Below are positions 9,005-19,089 of a stretch of 64,000 nucleotides of DNA, piece after piece. The stretch covers positions 1,178,001-1,242,000 of the forward strand of contig JANATF010000005.1 of the NCBI GenBank assembly GCA_029449245.1, read 5' to 3'. The notes beneath the pieces were generated by a model that saw nothing but the letters and a program-made list of their open reading frames with translations, was not told the DNA's origin and ran no database searches. The position numbers and the translations under genes are program-made. The stretch's first letter is position 1. Each line of letters begins with the position of its first letter. The DNA comes from Mortierella alpina (Eukaryota > Mortierellomycota > Mortierellomycetes > Mortierellales > Mortierellaceae).

Positions 9005-9874
9005 ATGAAAATCGCCGCCCTCCTTGCCTCCGCCCTCGTGGCGACCGCGGTTCAAGCCAGCCAAGTGACCCTCTATTACTGCCAGGAAGATAACACTTGC
9101 TTTGACGCCCTCGTTGAAACCGACCAGTGTACCGCCTTGAAGCACCCAGGCTACCTCAAGTCCATTGCCAATACCGGCGATTGCGAACTGTTTCGTTTTC
9201 CAGGCTGCGGGGGAAGGAGCAACTTTGTTCCCCGTGGAACCAGTCTTCTCCAGAGTGAACTTGTGGTATCTGTCCGGTGCTATGAGCCTGGTCTCTCGCG
9301 AAACCTTGCGCCCGCTGTTCAAGCTTCGCAAGTGGACGTTGAATACTGCCTTGAGGACGGTCCATGCACTAAAGCCTCCGTGGCACCCTACCAGTGCATG
9401 AAGGTCGTCCCGTACTCAGGCTACCTCTCGTCAATCCAGAATACCGCCGATTGTAAGCTATTTGAATTTCCAGGCTGCGGGGGACGTGTCAAAGAAGTTG
9501 CCCGTGGATCCCATGATAGCAGTGAACTGCGCAACAAATTTGTGGCATCCTACAAGTGCGGCGAACCTGGTCTCCCGCAAAACCTCGCGCCCGCTGTTCA
9601 AGCTTCGGATGTGAACGTCTACTACTGTATTGCCAACGGTCCATGCATTGAACAATACGTGGAACCCGATCAGTGCACCTACCTGGACGTCCCAGGTCCC
9701 CTCAGTTCAATCCAGAATACCGCGAACTGCGAGCTGTTCAGTCTACCAAGATGCGGGGGACGTAGCATCGCTGTCCGCCGCGGAAGTACTGAACTCCAGA
9801 GCCCTTTTGTACAGACCATCAAGTGCTCTCAGCCTGGTTTCCAGCGAAACCAGCGTCCCATGAGATTGCTCTGA
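9005..9874 (+). CDS. Secreted three-repeat, cysteine-rich protein B (paralogue of A)
   Basis: 289 residues, the same signal peptide and three six-cysteine repeats as the product at 5682, with all 18 cysteines kept. Counting by eye, 29 residues differ from protein A but only about six codons differ silently. Changes cluster in three kinds of place: between the first two cysteines of a repeat and the QC motif (VDLQVEPNQ versus IEQYVEPDQ), just before CGGR (RYK versus RFP; SYPD versus SLPR), and around the third-repeat RPP/DVP. The 5' UTR intron and TATA box are conserved. Such a pattern suggests selection for changed surface loops, but that needs a formal test. Secretion is well supported; function unknown. 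Confidence 0.88.
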   Translation: MKIAALLASALVATAVQASQVTLYYCQEDNTCFDALVETDQCTALKHPGYLKSIANTGDCELFRFPGCGGRSNFVPRGTSLLQSELVVSVRCYEPGLSRNLAPAVQASQVDVEYCLEDGPCTKASVAPYQCMKVVPYSGYLSSIQNTADCKLFEFPGCGGRVKEVARGSHDSSELRNKFVASYKCGEPGLPQNLAPAVQASDVNVYYCIANGPCIEQYVEPDQCTYLDVPGPLSSIQNTANCELFSLPRCGGRSIAVRRGSTELQSPFVQTIKCSQPGFQRNQRPMRLL

Positions 9875-10260
9875 AAGCGATATAGGCAATCTTGCGATAT
9901 AGGCAATTTTGACGTTTGTATACACGTGCCATAGTTGTGGCTGTGACAGGGTCACCATAAAAGTGGTTGCAACCAGAACAGTGGTTTGAACTGCATACAA
10001 AGAAGCTCTGCGTTAATATCGATAACACTAGTGAAACTGGGTGAAGAAAGAAGGTTGTAAGATAGTTTAGCAATCTCGTTGTCCAGCCCTCCTGGATGGA
10101 ATGACAGGCAGCATGGGTGCATTGCTATCGACATGATGGGAACGATATGAATTCCCAGAAACGACACCAAAAGGGGGGTTTAAGAAGTACGAGGGTAGTA
10201 GATTGGATTGATTGCACTGTAACAAGAAAATAACGGTGGTGAGCACTACCACGGGAGATA

Positions 10261-10376
10261 GCGTTGGTCGAGAGTGTGGACGGGGATCCGCATCAAAGAG
10301 AAGGATGCATCTCTTAAGAGTGGGAATGAGCATCAAGACGATAGCACGATCTTCCCCATGAAAGGGGATGTATAGC
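10261..10376 (-). repeat. Downstream arm of the inverted repeat (unit 2, full length)
   Basis: Read on the minus strand from 10376, GCTATACATCCCCTTTCATG and what follows (CGTGCTATCGTCTTGATGC, GATGCATCCTTCTCTTTGATG, GATCCCCGTCCACACTC) parallels the + strand promoter segment at 8521-8638. The secreted-protein gene therefore lies between inverted copies of part of its own upstream region. Confidence 0.65.
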
Positions 10377-11069
10377 AAAACTGGACAGGGGGTGGACAGC
10401 TTGGATGCTCTAGGAACGAGCAAGCAACGTGTTGATCCAATATATCGGGTCAGGGCTGAATAAAAGAAGAAACGCTCATGATCTGATGTGACCAAGGCGA
10501 CTCCCAGTTCCAACGGTGTTGTCTTTACCATCTGAACTCGCTCGTCTGCTGAGGCGGTGGATGAGAGGGCTAGGTTATTCTTGGACATAGCCGTTGACTA
10601 CTCTGAAATATACAAAGCAGCACATCCTCGAGGTACCCTGAGGCGATGTGGGTTATACTGCATACGCGATGCACGTCCGTTGTGGCGATTGTCGTGGCTG
10701 CACCCGAAGTTCGAATGTGAATACTCAAACCCTGCCATCCCCTCTATATTGTTCCAGTGGGTTAGCGTAGATCGTCCAGAATGATACAATTCTCGGACCG
10801 CACCGTTTTTTCTGCTGATTCAGAGACTGGGTCATTACCTTTTGCATATTGTTGGATCGACTTGTAGCTAGACAATTTCCTGCTGCCAACCTGAGGAAGA
10901 GTTCTAAAAGTGACATCCCGTTTGGAGATGTGGTTCTTAAAATGATATTCCATGACTAACTGACTCGCTTCAAGTGGTCAACGAGAACAAAGAGTGATAT
11001 TATGTTCCGCGGTCCTGGTGCCTGTACTGTATGACGGGCGCCATAGACTGCGAACACTTCCTATGCGAT

Positions 11070-11120
11070 GTAGCAGCAGCAAAGCTAAATTCAGCGTTTC
11101 TGTGCTGAGTTAGTATCTGA
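11070..11120 (+). repeat. Fragment of a third duplicated unit
   Basis: GTAGCAGCAGCAAAGCTAAA and the next 30 bases (TTCAGCGTTTCTGTGCTGAG, TTAGTATCTGA) match the promoter-distal part of units 1 and 2 (GTAGCAGCAACAAAGCTAGG, TTCAGCGTCTCTGTGCTGGG, TAGTATCTG). It starts only about 10 bases after the end of unit 2, so a third tandem unit probably once followed. Confidence 0.75.
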
Positions 11121-12596
11121 GGTTTGCTGCTTCACAGCGATCCCAGGCCCACTGGATGGACGGGTGGTGTTTCAAAAAGTTATGCAGCGCGAGTGACTCT
11201 GTGGAATTCCGGACTGTGCGGGTGTTCTTGAGCTGCCCTTTAGATCTGGAACGACCTCTTCTATTGCAATTCCTTGTATTGTGGTCTGCCTGTACAACAC
11301 GAATTTGTTGAGCAACTTGGATTATGCTGGAGCTTGTATGATCTGAATGGGCCTTCGCATAGAGATGAGAGTACTGCCCAAGATCGAAATGATTGTTTGT
11401 CACCTCATATGCACGCTGGAATGGTGATGGTAATGATGGTTGACTATCAGTTCTATATTCACAAACGTTTGCGACGCATAGAGATCGTCAATCCTCTTCT
11501 CACTGTACGATTCGAAGATCAAACGTGGACTTACTTCCATTGTGATGCCCGTCTCGATCGGCTCAATCTGCAGTATGCTCAACCGATCCGCACTACCAGT
11601 GCATTGTGTTGTAACCCCTGCGACCAGTTATCGCTACATTTGGAACAAAACAAAACTGAGGTGGATCCTTGATGGTGTAGATGACCTCCTGCTCCTTCAT
11701 CCTCTATCTGCCGGATAAAACTGGTCCAACTTTCTATTCTGCGGTTCAAGCTTGCGCAACAACACACCGTTTGAGACGAAGCAGCGAGAACCGGCTGTTA
11801 TTATTGTTGAAGCCAACGCAAGAGATGAGTCCCCCTATTTTTTTCATATTTAGTGTAATGGTGGGCACACCTGGTTACGCTTCGAGCGGCTCTTTCATGC
11901 ATCTCACATGGGAGTGGTGTTGCAAGTTGGGTGAATTTCATTGTCAGCACCAGCACTCTGCAGGCATTTCATAACACCACAGAGTTGTGTCCCACAGCAA
12001 TTGAGTAGCCTGTGTAACGGCATGCTCGACTTGCCATGGCTGAACCAAGTCACTGATGATTGAGGTACGGGCAGCGAAAAAAAAAAGGCTAGTCTGTGAA
12101 GCGGGACTTGGAAGCAAATCGGCGTAGTGAACTTTCGTTGTAGAGCAAAAGGACATAGATTGCGGATAAGTAGAGTGCCAGACTGAGGGCGTGCACTCGA
12201 GGTCAACCAACTCTTCGCCCTCGCCGACAATGCAGATGGACCAAGGTACAAAGAAAAATTAACGGACACAAGGGCGCTTTTTTTCCGTTGTGAGTTGTAC
12301 GACGTGAAAAAGCCGAACTACCGACTTCACCAGTCAACAGCACTGAGACTACTCTTGGTGCTGGAAAGAAAATGTGCACAAGAGAAAACCCGTCGGAGGA
12401 GCCCGCATTGGATATTCCTTCCAGCAGGCATTGAGGCAACAGAAGGAGGGTATAAATGAATCTGAATATCTTCGCCCGACTTTTTTTTGTTCTTCGACAG
12501 CAGGACCCATCGATTCTCACCCACCCGCCCCTCAGAAAAAAAAACACTTTACGAAGGCTACTCAGACCCCACTTCATATCCTGTAATACCCTCGAC
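11121..12596. other. Gene-poor region upstream of the first P450, with a TATA box
   Basis: About 1.5 kb without a supported gene. A minus-strand frame at 11403-11110 ends in SIQWAWDRCEAANLRY and may be a decayed mobile-element relic (see findings). TATAAAT at 12451-12457 lies 146 bases before the P450 start and is its likely promoter. A purine-rich leader follows. Confidence 0.5.
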
Positions 12597-14657
12597 ATGC
12601 TGGACATCCTTACGACCACTCCTAGCTCGGAGACGATCAAAATGCTCAAGACAGTAGTACCTATCGGCGTTGGTATCGCCTCGGCAGCGTACTTTGTCGT
12701 CAAGACGATTCTGGACGACGGTTACAGTTTAGATAAGGTGAGTTTCTAGTGAAGCATTTCCATTCTGGTGATGAGTGATTTATAGTGACCTGCCAGGACG
12801 TTACATCTAACAGGGTCACTCATTTGAACCCTTTGGTACGATAGACCATTCCCACGGTACCGATCCGTCGTGGAGACTACACTCATGACTATGAGTACAT
12901 GGAGAACCCAGACGCATTCCTCAAGCGTTGCGAAGAAAAGTACGGTCCCGTTTTCAACTGCAACATCCGCGGTGCTCCCTTCACTGTCATCTCAGGTGCG
13001 ATTGTCCGCGAGATTTTCACGAACGACGACTTCAGCTTCAAGGATGCCGCGGAGGACATCACAGGCTCGATCTCATTCACGCAAAGCATTGTCAAGAGTT
13101 GTAAAGACAAGGATGCAGCCACAAAGGTTCTTCATGAGATCATCCGTGACAATGTCTCCAACCAGATCCCACTGCTCACTCCCCGCATTGTGAGGCAGAT
13201 GACTGGTGTCCTTGAGAGGGACATGGGTAACTGCGAGCGCAAGCTAGTTGAGAACCCGATGCTTTTGATTTTGGAGATGGTTTCTACAGCAAGTAAGTTC
13301 AGCCCTTCGTTCTATTTGCTTCTATGCATATTAATAAGAAAACAAATCGTCCGTTTTACTCATCTTAAAGATTCACCTTTCTTTACGTAGTGGTGGACGT
13401 CTTCATGGGTGATGAGCTCGCCAAGAACCCAGAGGTCGTCCAGACTTTTGCTTGGTGCACTTATGATTTCGGTCAGGTCATCGGTCCTCAGGTCCGCGCA
13501 AGCAGGTTCACCAAGTGGTTTGTTCGTATGAAGTACATCTATCTCTTCAACCCTTTGCCCAAGCACGTGAAGGTCCTCATCCGTGCTGCTACTCCCATTA
13601 TCCTCCAACGCCGTAAGGAGGAAGAGGAAGCTGTCGCAAAGGGCATCCCGTACAACAGACCTATGGATATTCTCCAGGGTCTTTTGGATGACTTTGAAAA
13701 GTACAACTTCATCGACATTGATGATGTTTGCGGCTTTTTGGTTGTTTTGGTGCTTACCGCAATCCACTCCACGACCGACTCGTGCGTAAGTGCAGTTGAA
13801 AAGCTTGAATAGTCTGCTTTACTTGTAGAGAACGAGAAAGGATCATACTAACATACTAAATTCAAACGCAATAGACAAACATGACCTTCTACTTGGCTGC
13901 ATACCCAGAGGTCGTCGAGCCTCTCTACCAGGAGCAGGTGGAGGTGTTGGATGAGGTTGCCAAAGAGCGAGAGTTGGAGCGTCAAGAAAAGCTCAAGTCT
14001 GGCGAGGTCAGCTCTGCCAAGGACTTTGAGGGCACAGAGTTGGATCCCAAAAACGACCGAGACTACACGGCGAATGTTCTCAAGCGCCTTGAGAAGATGG
14101 ACTCGTTTATCCGTGAGGTTATGAGGTTCCGTATGGAAAAGTTGAGATTGGAGCATATGGCAATGAAGGACATCACCCTCTCGAATGGTATGGTGATTAC
14201 GAAGGGTAAGAAGATCATTGTCAACGTCCGGTCCGTGCACCAAGACGACAAGCTTCAAGACGGAAATGCGACTGAATTCCTGCCATGGCGTTTCGTGGGC
14301 AAGAACAAGGCCAGCACGCCCTCGGTGGGCTACCTTTCCTTTGGAATGGGACGGTGAGAGCTCAAGTGGTTTACAACAATGGTCCTTCTTATGCAATTTA
14401 GAAAAAAACCCCGCCTCTGACCTCTGTCCTTTGTCTCTATCTCTTTTGACTTTAGCCATGCTTGCCCTGGTCGCTTTTTGGCTGTGCAGGAACTCAAGAC
14501 TGTGGCCTCGCTTATGGTCTCGCGCTACTCCAAGTTTGAGTTCCAGGACCCTAGCAAGACCACAGAGGCCCTTCTTGCCCTCATTGGCTCAAACGTGCCA
14601 ACAGGTCTTTACTTTACTAGCCGTGTTCCCGAGGACGCTCCTACCCAGGCTGCCTAA
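12597..14657 (+). CDS. Cytochrome P450 monooxygenase (first copy)
   Basis: Five exons (12597-12737, 12845-13292, 13391-13785, 13875-14353, 14456-14657) join in phase to a 554-residue P450. Residues about 15-40 form the N-terminal membrane anchor (VVPIGVGIASAAYFVV). The I-helix region reads VLTAIHSTTDSC. The K-helix ExxR lies in FIREVMRFR. PWRF is in the meander. The haem-binding loop FGMGRHACPGRFLAVQE spans exons 4-5, with the ligand Cys near residue 491. The last intron splits the Arg codon of the haem loop. The AIHST-type I-helix resembles fungal P450s of the ent-kaurene/gibberellin-oxidase type (CYP503/CYP68-like), but the substrate cannot be named. A paralogue with the same five exons and phases lies at 26781-28894. 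Confidence 0.93.
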
Positions 14658-14979
14658 TCTTCCACAGAGCTTTAGAGAGCTGATGATTCCCATCTGATAA
14701 TACACAAACTACTTGATTTCCTCTTGCTTGAATGGCATACGTGGTATATTGTGTACTGAAATATTAGTTATGATTTACATTAGAAGGGATCCAGCCCGCT
14801 TTCACGCGATGAAAAAGTTGTGCGAGAAGAAGAGGAAGGTGAAGATCAAAGATCAAACGTGTTACGGTGAATTCGGGAGAGCTCAGAATTGCCATGGGTA
14901 CGAAAAGGGATGCCGGTGCGGACTTGTGTCCTTAGTAAATTCGGGGACCATAGAGCCAGACGATTCATGCTGCCTCAAC
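14658..14979. other. Convergent intergenic region
   Basis: The 322 bases between two convergent genes hold the 3' UTR of the P450 and of the secreted precursor. No gene seen. Confidence 0.5.
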
Positions 14980-15918
14980 TTATTGCTGCCTCGACTTATT
15001 ACTGCCTCTGCCCAGAGTCCATCCGGACGGCCATCCTGGCCATATTGATCCCGATGATGACTTGGATACCCCAGATGGGGTCTTTGTCATCTCTACTGCT
15101 TGTCCACGCTCATGTCCATGGTCTACGTCTTGGACCCAATCCATCAACTCATCCATGGCTTCTTCCACCACAATGTCTAGATCCTCATCCCACTCGTCAA
15201 CTGCCCATACTGGTGACAACAGTGTGCGTTCACGTTCCCGTTTTTCTTCTCGATTTTGAGGGTGCGATCTCAAGTGGACGCCTGGTCGAGGCTGGCGGCG
15301 TCGATAGGCGTTCCAGTAGTAATCGTCCATCTCCAGTTCCTCTTCCTCGTCATATGCTATGCCAATTTCCTCAGAGGCACCGTCATTCTCGTCCTCCTCC
15401 CCCAGATCTTCAAAGAGATCTCGAGACGGAAACATGGGCTCAATCAGTATGCGGTCCTCACCACCGTCCTGTCCATTCACCTCGTTCTCCTCGCTCCAAT
15501 AATTCTCATAGTCGTCCTCTTCCTCGTCCATGATCTCGTCGCTCAAATCATCGTACCCCCACTGTTTGGGTCGCTCCTTTTGGGGGTAAGAGGAACGTGC
15601 GTGGGCGGTATTTTTGTAACCTTGTTCTTGATCTTGCAGAACACCCGGAAAGAGGCTTCGCTTTTCGATACTCCTTTTTTGTGTGTGTTCATGGACGCTG
15701 CCTGTCGTGAGGGTGCCTCCGGGAGGGTTGGGTCCCTTGTATGGAGTATGAGGTTCGCGATGAACGGGTGAGTCGTCGGCAGATGCCCTCTTTTCTACAG
15801 GAGCTCCTTGCTGTGAAGAGGGAATAATGGGTATTGCAAAAGCAGATAGAGTAATGTAATAGGCGATCAGGACGGATAGGAAAATGGACCGGACCCAAAG
15901 TCGTTTAGAAGGGTGCAT
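14980..15918 (-). CDS. Secreted acidic precursor with dibasic (Kex2-type) cleavage sites
   Basis: 312 residues from the ATG at 15918; an upstream in-frame extension to 16206 is serine/leucine-rich leader and unlikely to be coding. Residues 1-28 form a signal peptide (hydrophobic IFLSVLIAYYITLSAFA). KR sites follow at 43-44, 81-82 and 86-87, each preceded by V/T/I-E/Q as favoured by Kex2. They would release a peptide of residues 45-80 or 45-82 containing YKGPNPPGG. The rest is very acidic (clusters of D/E at about 120-200), then RRR-rich, ending in a Ser/Gly-rich tail. No known domain recognised. It could be a processed peptide precursor or an extracellular acidic protein. Single exon; the 5' region is pyrimidine-rich on the coding strand. 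Confidence 0.7.
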   Translation of the reverse strand: MHPSKRLWVRSIFLSVLIAYYITLSAFAIPIIPSSQQGAPVEKRASADDSPVHREPHTPYKGPNPPGGTLTTGSVHEHTQKRSIEKRSLFPGVLQDQEQGYKNTAHARSSYPQKERPKQWGYDDLSDEIMDEEEDDYENYWSEENEVNGQDGGEDRILIEPMFPSRDLFEDLGEEDENDGASEEIGIAYDEEEELEMDDYYWNAYRRRQPRPGVHLRSHPQNREEKRERERTLLSPVWAVDEWDEDLDIVVEEAMDELMDWVQDVDHGHERGQAVEMTKTPSGVSKSSSGSIWPGWPSGWTLGRGSNKSRQQ

Positions 15919-16986
15919 TGTGCAGCGACGAGAGGAGAGGGGGTTGACGAGGGTGGCGATGATACAATGTGCTGAGGGTGTACTGTTCGGTGGTAAAGAA
16001 GTGAAGAGACGAAGGTACGAGAGGGATATAAAGAGAGAGTGAGAGTGAGTGAGAGAGAGAGGGATAGAGAGAAAAGTGATTTGGGAGAAAGTGTGCGGTG
16101 AAGAAAAAGGAGATGGATAGAAAGGTGGGCTTGGTTTGTAAAGTACCTCGTTCACTCGCGGGATGTGGCTGCACATTCGCTCCCCTTCGAGTGGATGCCT
16201 ATCCATCTAGTCTTCCTCTGGGCTGTACAGATCAATGTACTTGTACAGTAGGCGAAAACGTTGGAAGTTGGGTTTACCTTTCTCCTCATGCATGAGAAAA
16301 AGGCACAGTGCATAGTATTCCCCCTTTCTCGTCTCCCTCTGCCTTTTTTCATGCTTAGTGTAGGAATTGTTAACAGGCTGAACAGAGGCGGCATGGTTTA
16401 CGGCGCATTGAAGCGGGCGGTGTGCGCCAAGAGGAGGGGTGCAAAGTAAAATGGCTGATCTATCAAGGGGCCAGAGAGCACAAAAAGATTGGAGCAAATG
16501 GACGGGATAGAACCTCCAGAAAAGGGATCGGAGAGTTTGTATGTGCTCGACTGACGTGAGAACTTTTAAGAACGAGGACCAAGAGTCGCCAGAAAGGGGG
16601 GCAATGTCCAAGGAGACAAGAGGTAGTGAAAAGGGATGGGACAGCTCTGCTCCTGGAGGCGTGTCCTTGCTCGTGTGAGGCGCCGATCAGATATGAACGT
16701 GATTTGACTAGTCTGTGAAGCCGGATCGGATGGGAATCCAGATGCATGGGCTCCAGAGCTGGGTTTGGGCTGTCCCATGATCAGCGTTGTCACGGCTTGC
16801 ACCAGCCAACATCCTGCTACAGCACCATCATTGACCGGCATACGTTGGAGTAGACTTTGCTTGAAGGACGTCCAAGGGTCTGCGCGCGCCGTGACTGCTG
16901 CCAGACAGCATGACCGCGCGCGTGCCCTAGGGGCAGCAAGCTGTGCGCATTCTTCTCGACATTCGCTCCACTCATTTCAATCAGCC
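15919..16986. other. Divergent intergenic region (secreted precursor / LITAF gene)
   Basis: About 1.07 kb serving as upstream region for both neighbours. It includes a GA-rich tract at about 16020-16090 just upstream of the minus-strand gene and a GCGCGC-rich stretch at about 16880-16925 upstream of the LITAF gene. No gene supported. Confidence 0.5.
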
Positions 16987-17665
16987 ATGGATGACGGCAA
17001 AGGACATCACTCTCACCTGCCCCAGAATGATGTTAACGATGGCGTTGACCTCGATGCCCCCCCTCCACTCTACACCCTCACCGACGAGGCACCCTCGCCT
17101 CGCCTGGCCCCAAACCGAGAACGTTATGCTGGACCATCAGCTTCCGTTGTTACAACCCCTTTGCCGCCCCATCAGCCAACGTATCAATCGCTTTCACCTG
17201 TAAGCCAGCCATATCAACACCAAGCAACTCTCCCGCAGTTTGTACAGCGCCCACCAATGCAGACTTTACCACTTATCATGTCACGAGCACCGACGAGGAT
17301 ACAGGACCTGAAAAACAAGCCTGCGATGGTGATCTGTCAACACTGTCGGCATCTGGTTCTTACGGACACCACTACAGAGAATGGTAGGATTATAACAGAC
17401 ATCTTTGGCTCTTCTGAAGGCTGCATACTGCACAGATTGTAACGTATTCGGAACGCTTGTGAATACTGCAGGCTCGTGTGCATATGTAGGAGTTCTGGCA
17501 CTCTTTCTATTAGGAGTGACCACGTTGGGCTGCTGCCTGCTACCGCTGTGTTTGACATTGTGTAAAGACGTAATGCACTCGTGCCCAAACTGCGAGAGGG
17601 ACATTGGACTGTATTCGCGAATTAAGGAGAGGACGTTTCCCGTCAGGACCGACCCACAGGGCTGA
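16987..17665 (+). CDS. LITAF-domain zinc-ribbon membrane protein
   Basis: Two exons (16987-17383, 17472-17665) give 196 residues. Residues 1-110 are Pro/Gln-rich and disordered, with a PPLY (PPxY) motif at 26-29. The LITAF domain follows: CQHC knuckle, a hydrophobic membrane-inserting segment (YVGVLALFLLGVTTLGCCLLPLCL), and the second knuckle HSCPNCERDIG. The 88-nt intron (GTAGGA...CTGCAG) falls between the first knuck1e and the hydrophobic segment and splices in phase. In the family the two CxxC pairs form one zinc site and the protein sits on the cytoplasmic face of endosomal membranes. PPxY motifs recruit WW-domain ubiquitin ligases, which fits endolysosomal sorting. Confidence 0.88.
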
Positions 17666-19089
17666 CGGACAAGAGCGTTCAATTACGTATTTAGAGCCTT
17701 TCGTTTTTGTGCTGACACACACTCTCTTAACTCCAGCTTGAGGGATGGCCGAACTTCTACGTATGGTGAATGAAGGTGACAGCAACGCGCACGTTTGCTA
17801 AAATAAAAACCTCTAATTGGTCGGAGGAGACCTGGCGTGTGTTCCTTGAGCGGTGTGTCTGGTTCTGACTGTCTGTGGGCTTTCAGAGGCGTGCACAAAC
17901 CTTTTTTCTTATTTCTTTCATTTGTCCACACACCCTTCTGCAGGAGCCATGATGTGGCTCCGATTGATATCATTCGCGAAGGGCCTTAGACCAGGGCGGC
18001 CATACTTCCGACCTCAATCCACGCCCCCATGGCCTCGCTCGTTACTTGGCTGTCGACTTGCTGATGAGCCTTTCGCCCTCTTGTCAGTCTATGCGGCACC
18101 TGTAGTCGCACAGTGTATAAAACCTGTCGCAGTTCACTTCTGCAGCTTCTACACACCCTTCTCTCAAACCCAGCACATCATCCCCTGGAATCCCCGTTAC
18201 TCTTACTTCGTATATATTCTCCTTTGAACCGGCTCAGGACCTTTCTCCTTTCTCTGTCGTTCGAGTGCATACCTCACTCTCCAGCCAGCACCTGTATTCA
18301 CTCCAGGATCAGAAGGTAGGCAGGGAAATCGGGATATTGCCCAGTTTTTGTGTGCATGTTACTTGGGGTGAATATGGACCACGTTTTGCGTGCCTCCTCC
18401 CCCCTTTTCCTTCTCTGTCCACCAATTCAAGATATGGGTGCGTGCGACAACGGCTGCAGCCAGTATTTTTTTATGCGCGTGCACTGTAGCCCCTCCGCCT
18501 CCCTGCACGGCCATTCCTGAGCCTCTGCACGTTGGTGACCTGCAGCTTCCCATGGCCGGCTGATGATAAGGAGGAGTGGATGGGCAACGTGGGCGGAACG
18601 AATGGCCAATGTGGATACAGGCCCACTCCGCCACCTGACGATTGTGCGAGTCGTGGGTGTGTGTGAGGAAGGACGTGTGCGTGTATGTCTCTGCAAGGGC
18701 GAGCGTGGATTCAGAGGCCCTCTTGCTGCTGTCTGAGCTGGCCCCATCCACCAGCCGCAGAAAAGGCCGTCTGAGCCGCAGTGGCGTCGGTCACGAACAT
18801 GCACCAAATGGCTGCTGCACAAAGCCGCCGGCCCGCTCATAATTCTGCTCCTTCTGCCTTTCCCTCTTGTTTCCGCTTGCCCTTTTCGCTGCTTCTCCTT
18901 GTCTGCCGCCCTTCTGTCCACCGCCCCATTCTCATTCCCACCTCCTCGCCCGCATCCCGTCCACCGCCAAAGTGCGTCTGCTGCTCGTGCAGCTTACCAA
19001 CCAGGCTCACCCACCAGGCTCTTGCCCCACGGCCACGGCCACGTCCCACACCACACTCACCTTCTGTTCTCGCCGAATCGCACACAGAT
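17666..19089. other. Intergenic region and long pyrimidine-rich leader
   Basis: About 1.4 kb with no supported gene. A frame in phase with the next gene is open from 18781 to its ATG at 19090, but its composition (Pro/Arg/Cys-rich) looks like leader sequence. CTATATAT-like and GTATAAAA (18113-18120) elements could serve as core promoter. Confidence 0.45.

Larger units (their letters stand above)
8221..11060 (+). repeat. Direct repeat unit 2 (about 2.8 kb) carrying a secreted-protein gene
   Basis: This copy of 4864-7643 has the same order of promoter, 5' UTR intron, coding region and 3' flank. The start-to-start offset falls from 3357 at the left end to 3323 at the coding region, explained by the 32-bp tandem duplication in unit 1 and small indels. 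The 3' flank keeps fuller versions of segments that are shortened in unit 1, including the inverted-repeat arm at 10261-10376. Confidence 0.9.

Noticed and set aside
10067-10588. Minus-strand open frame of 173 codons in the 3' flank of unit 2
   Set aside because: The same region in unit 1 is broken by indels and stops, so it is not maintained as a protein; part of it is the inverted-repeat arm.
15919-16206. N-terminal extension of the secreted precursor
   Set aside because: Ser/Leu/Pro-rich translation of a CT-rich leader; the Met at 15918 is directly followed by a proper signal peptide.
18781-19089. Upstream in-frame extension of the ATP-grasp-like protein
   Set aside because: Pro/Arg/Cys-rich low-complexity sequence typical of leader DNA; a start at 19090 is more natural, though not proven.
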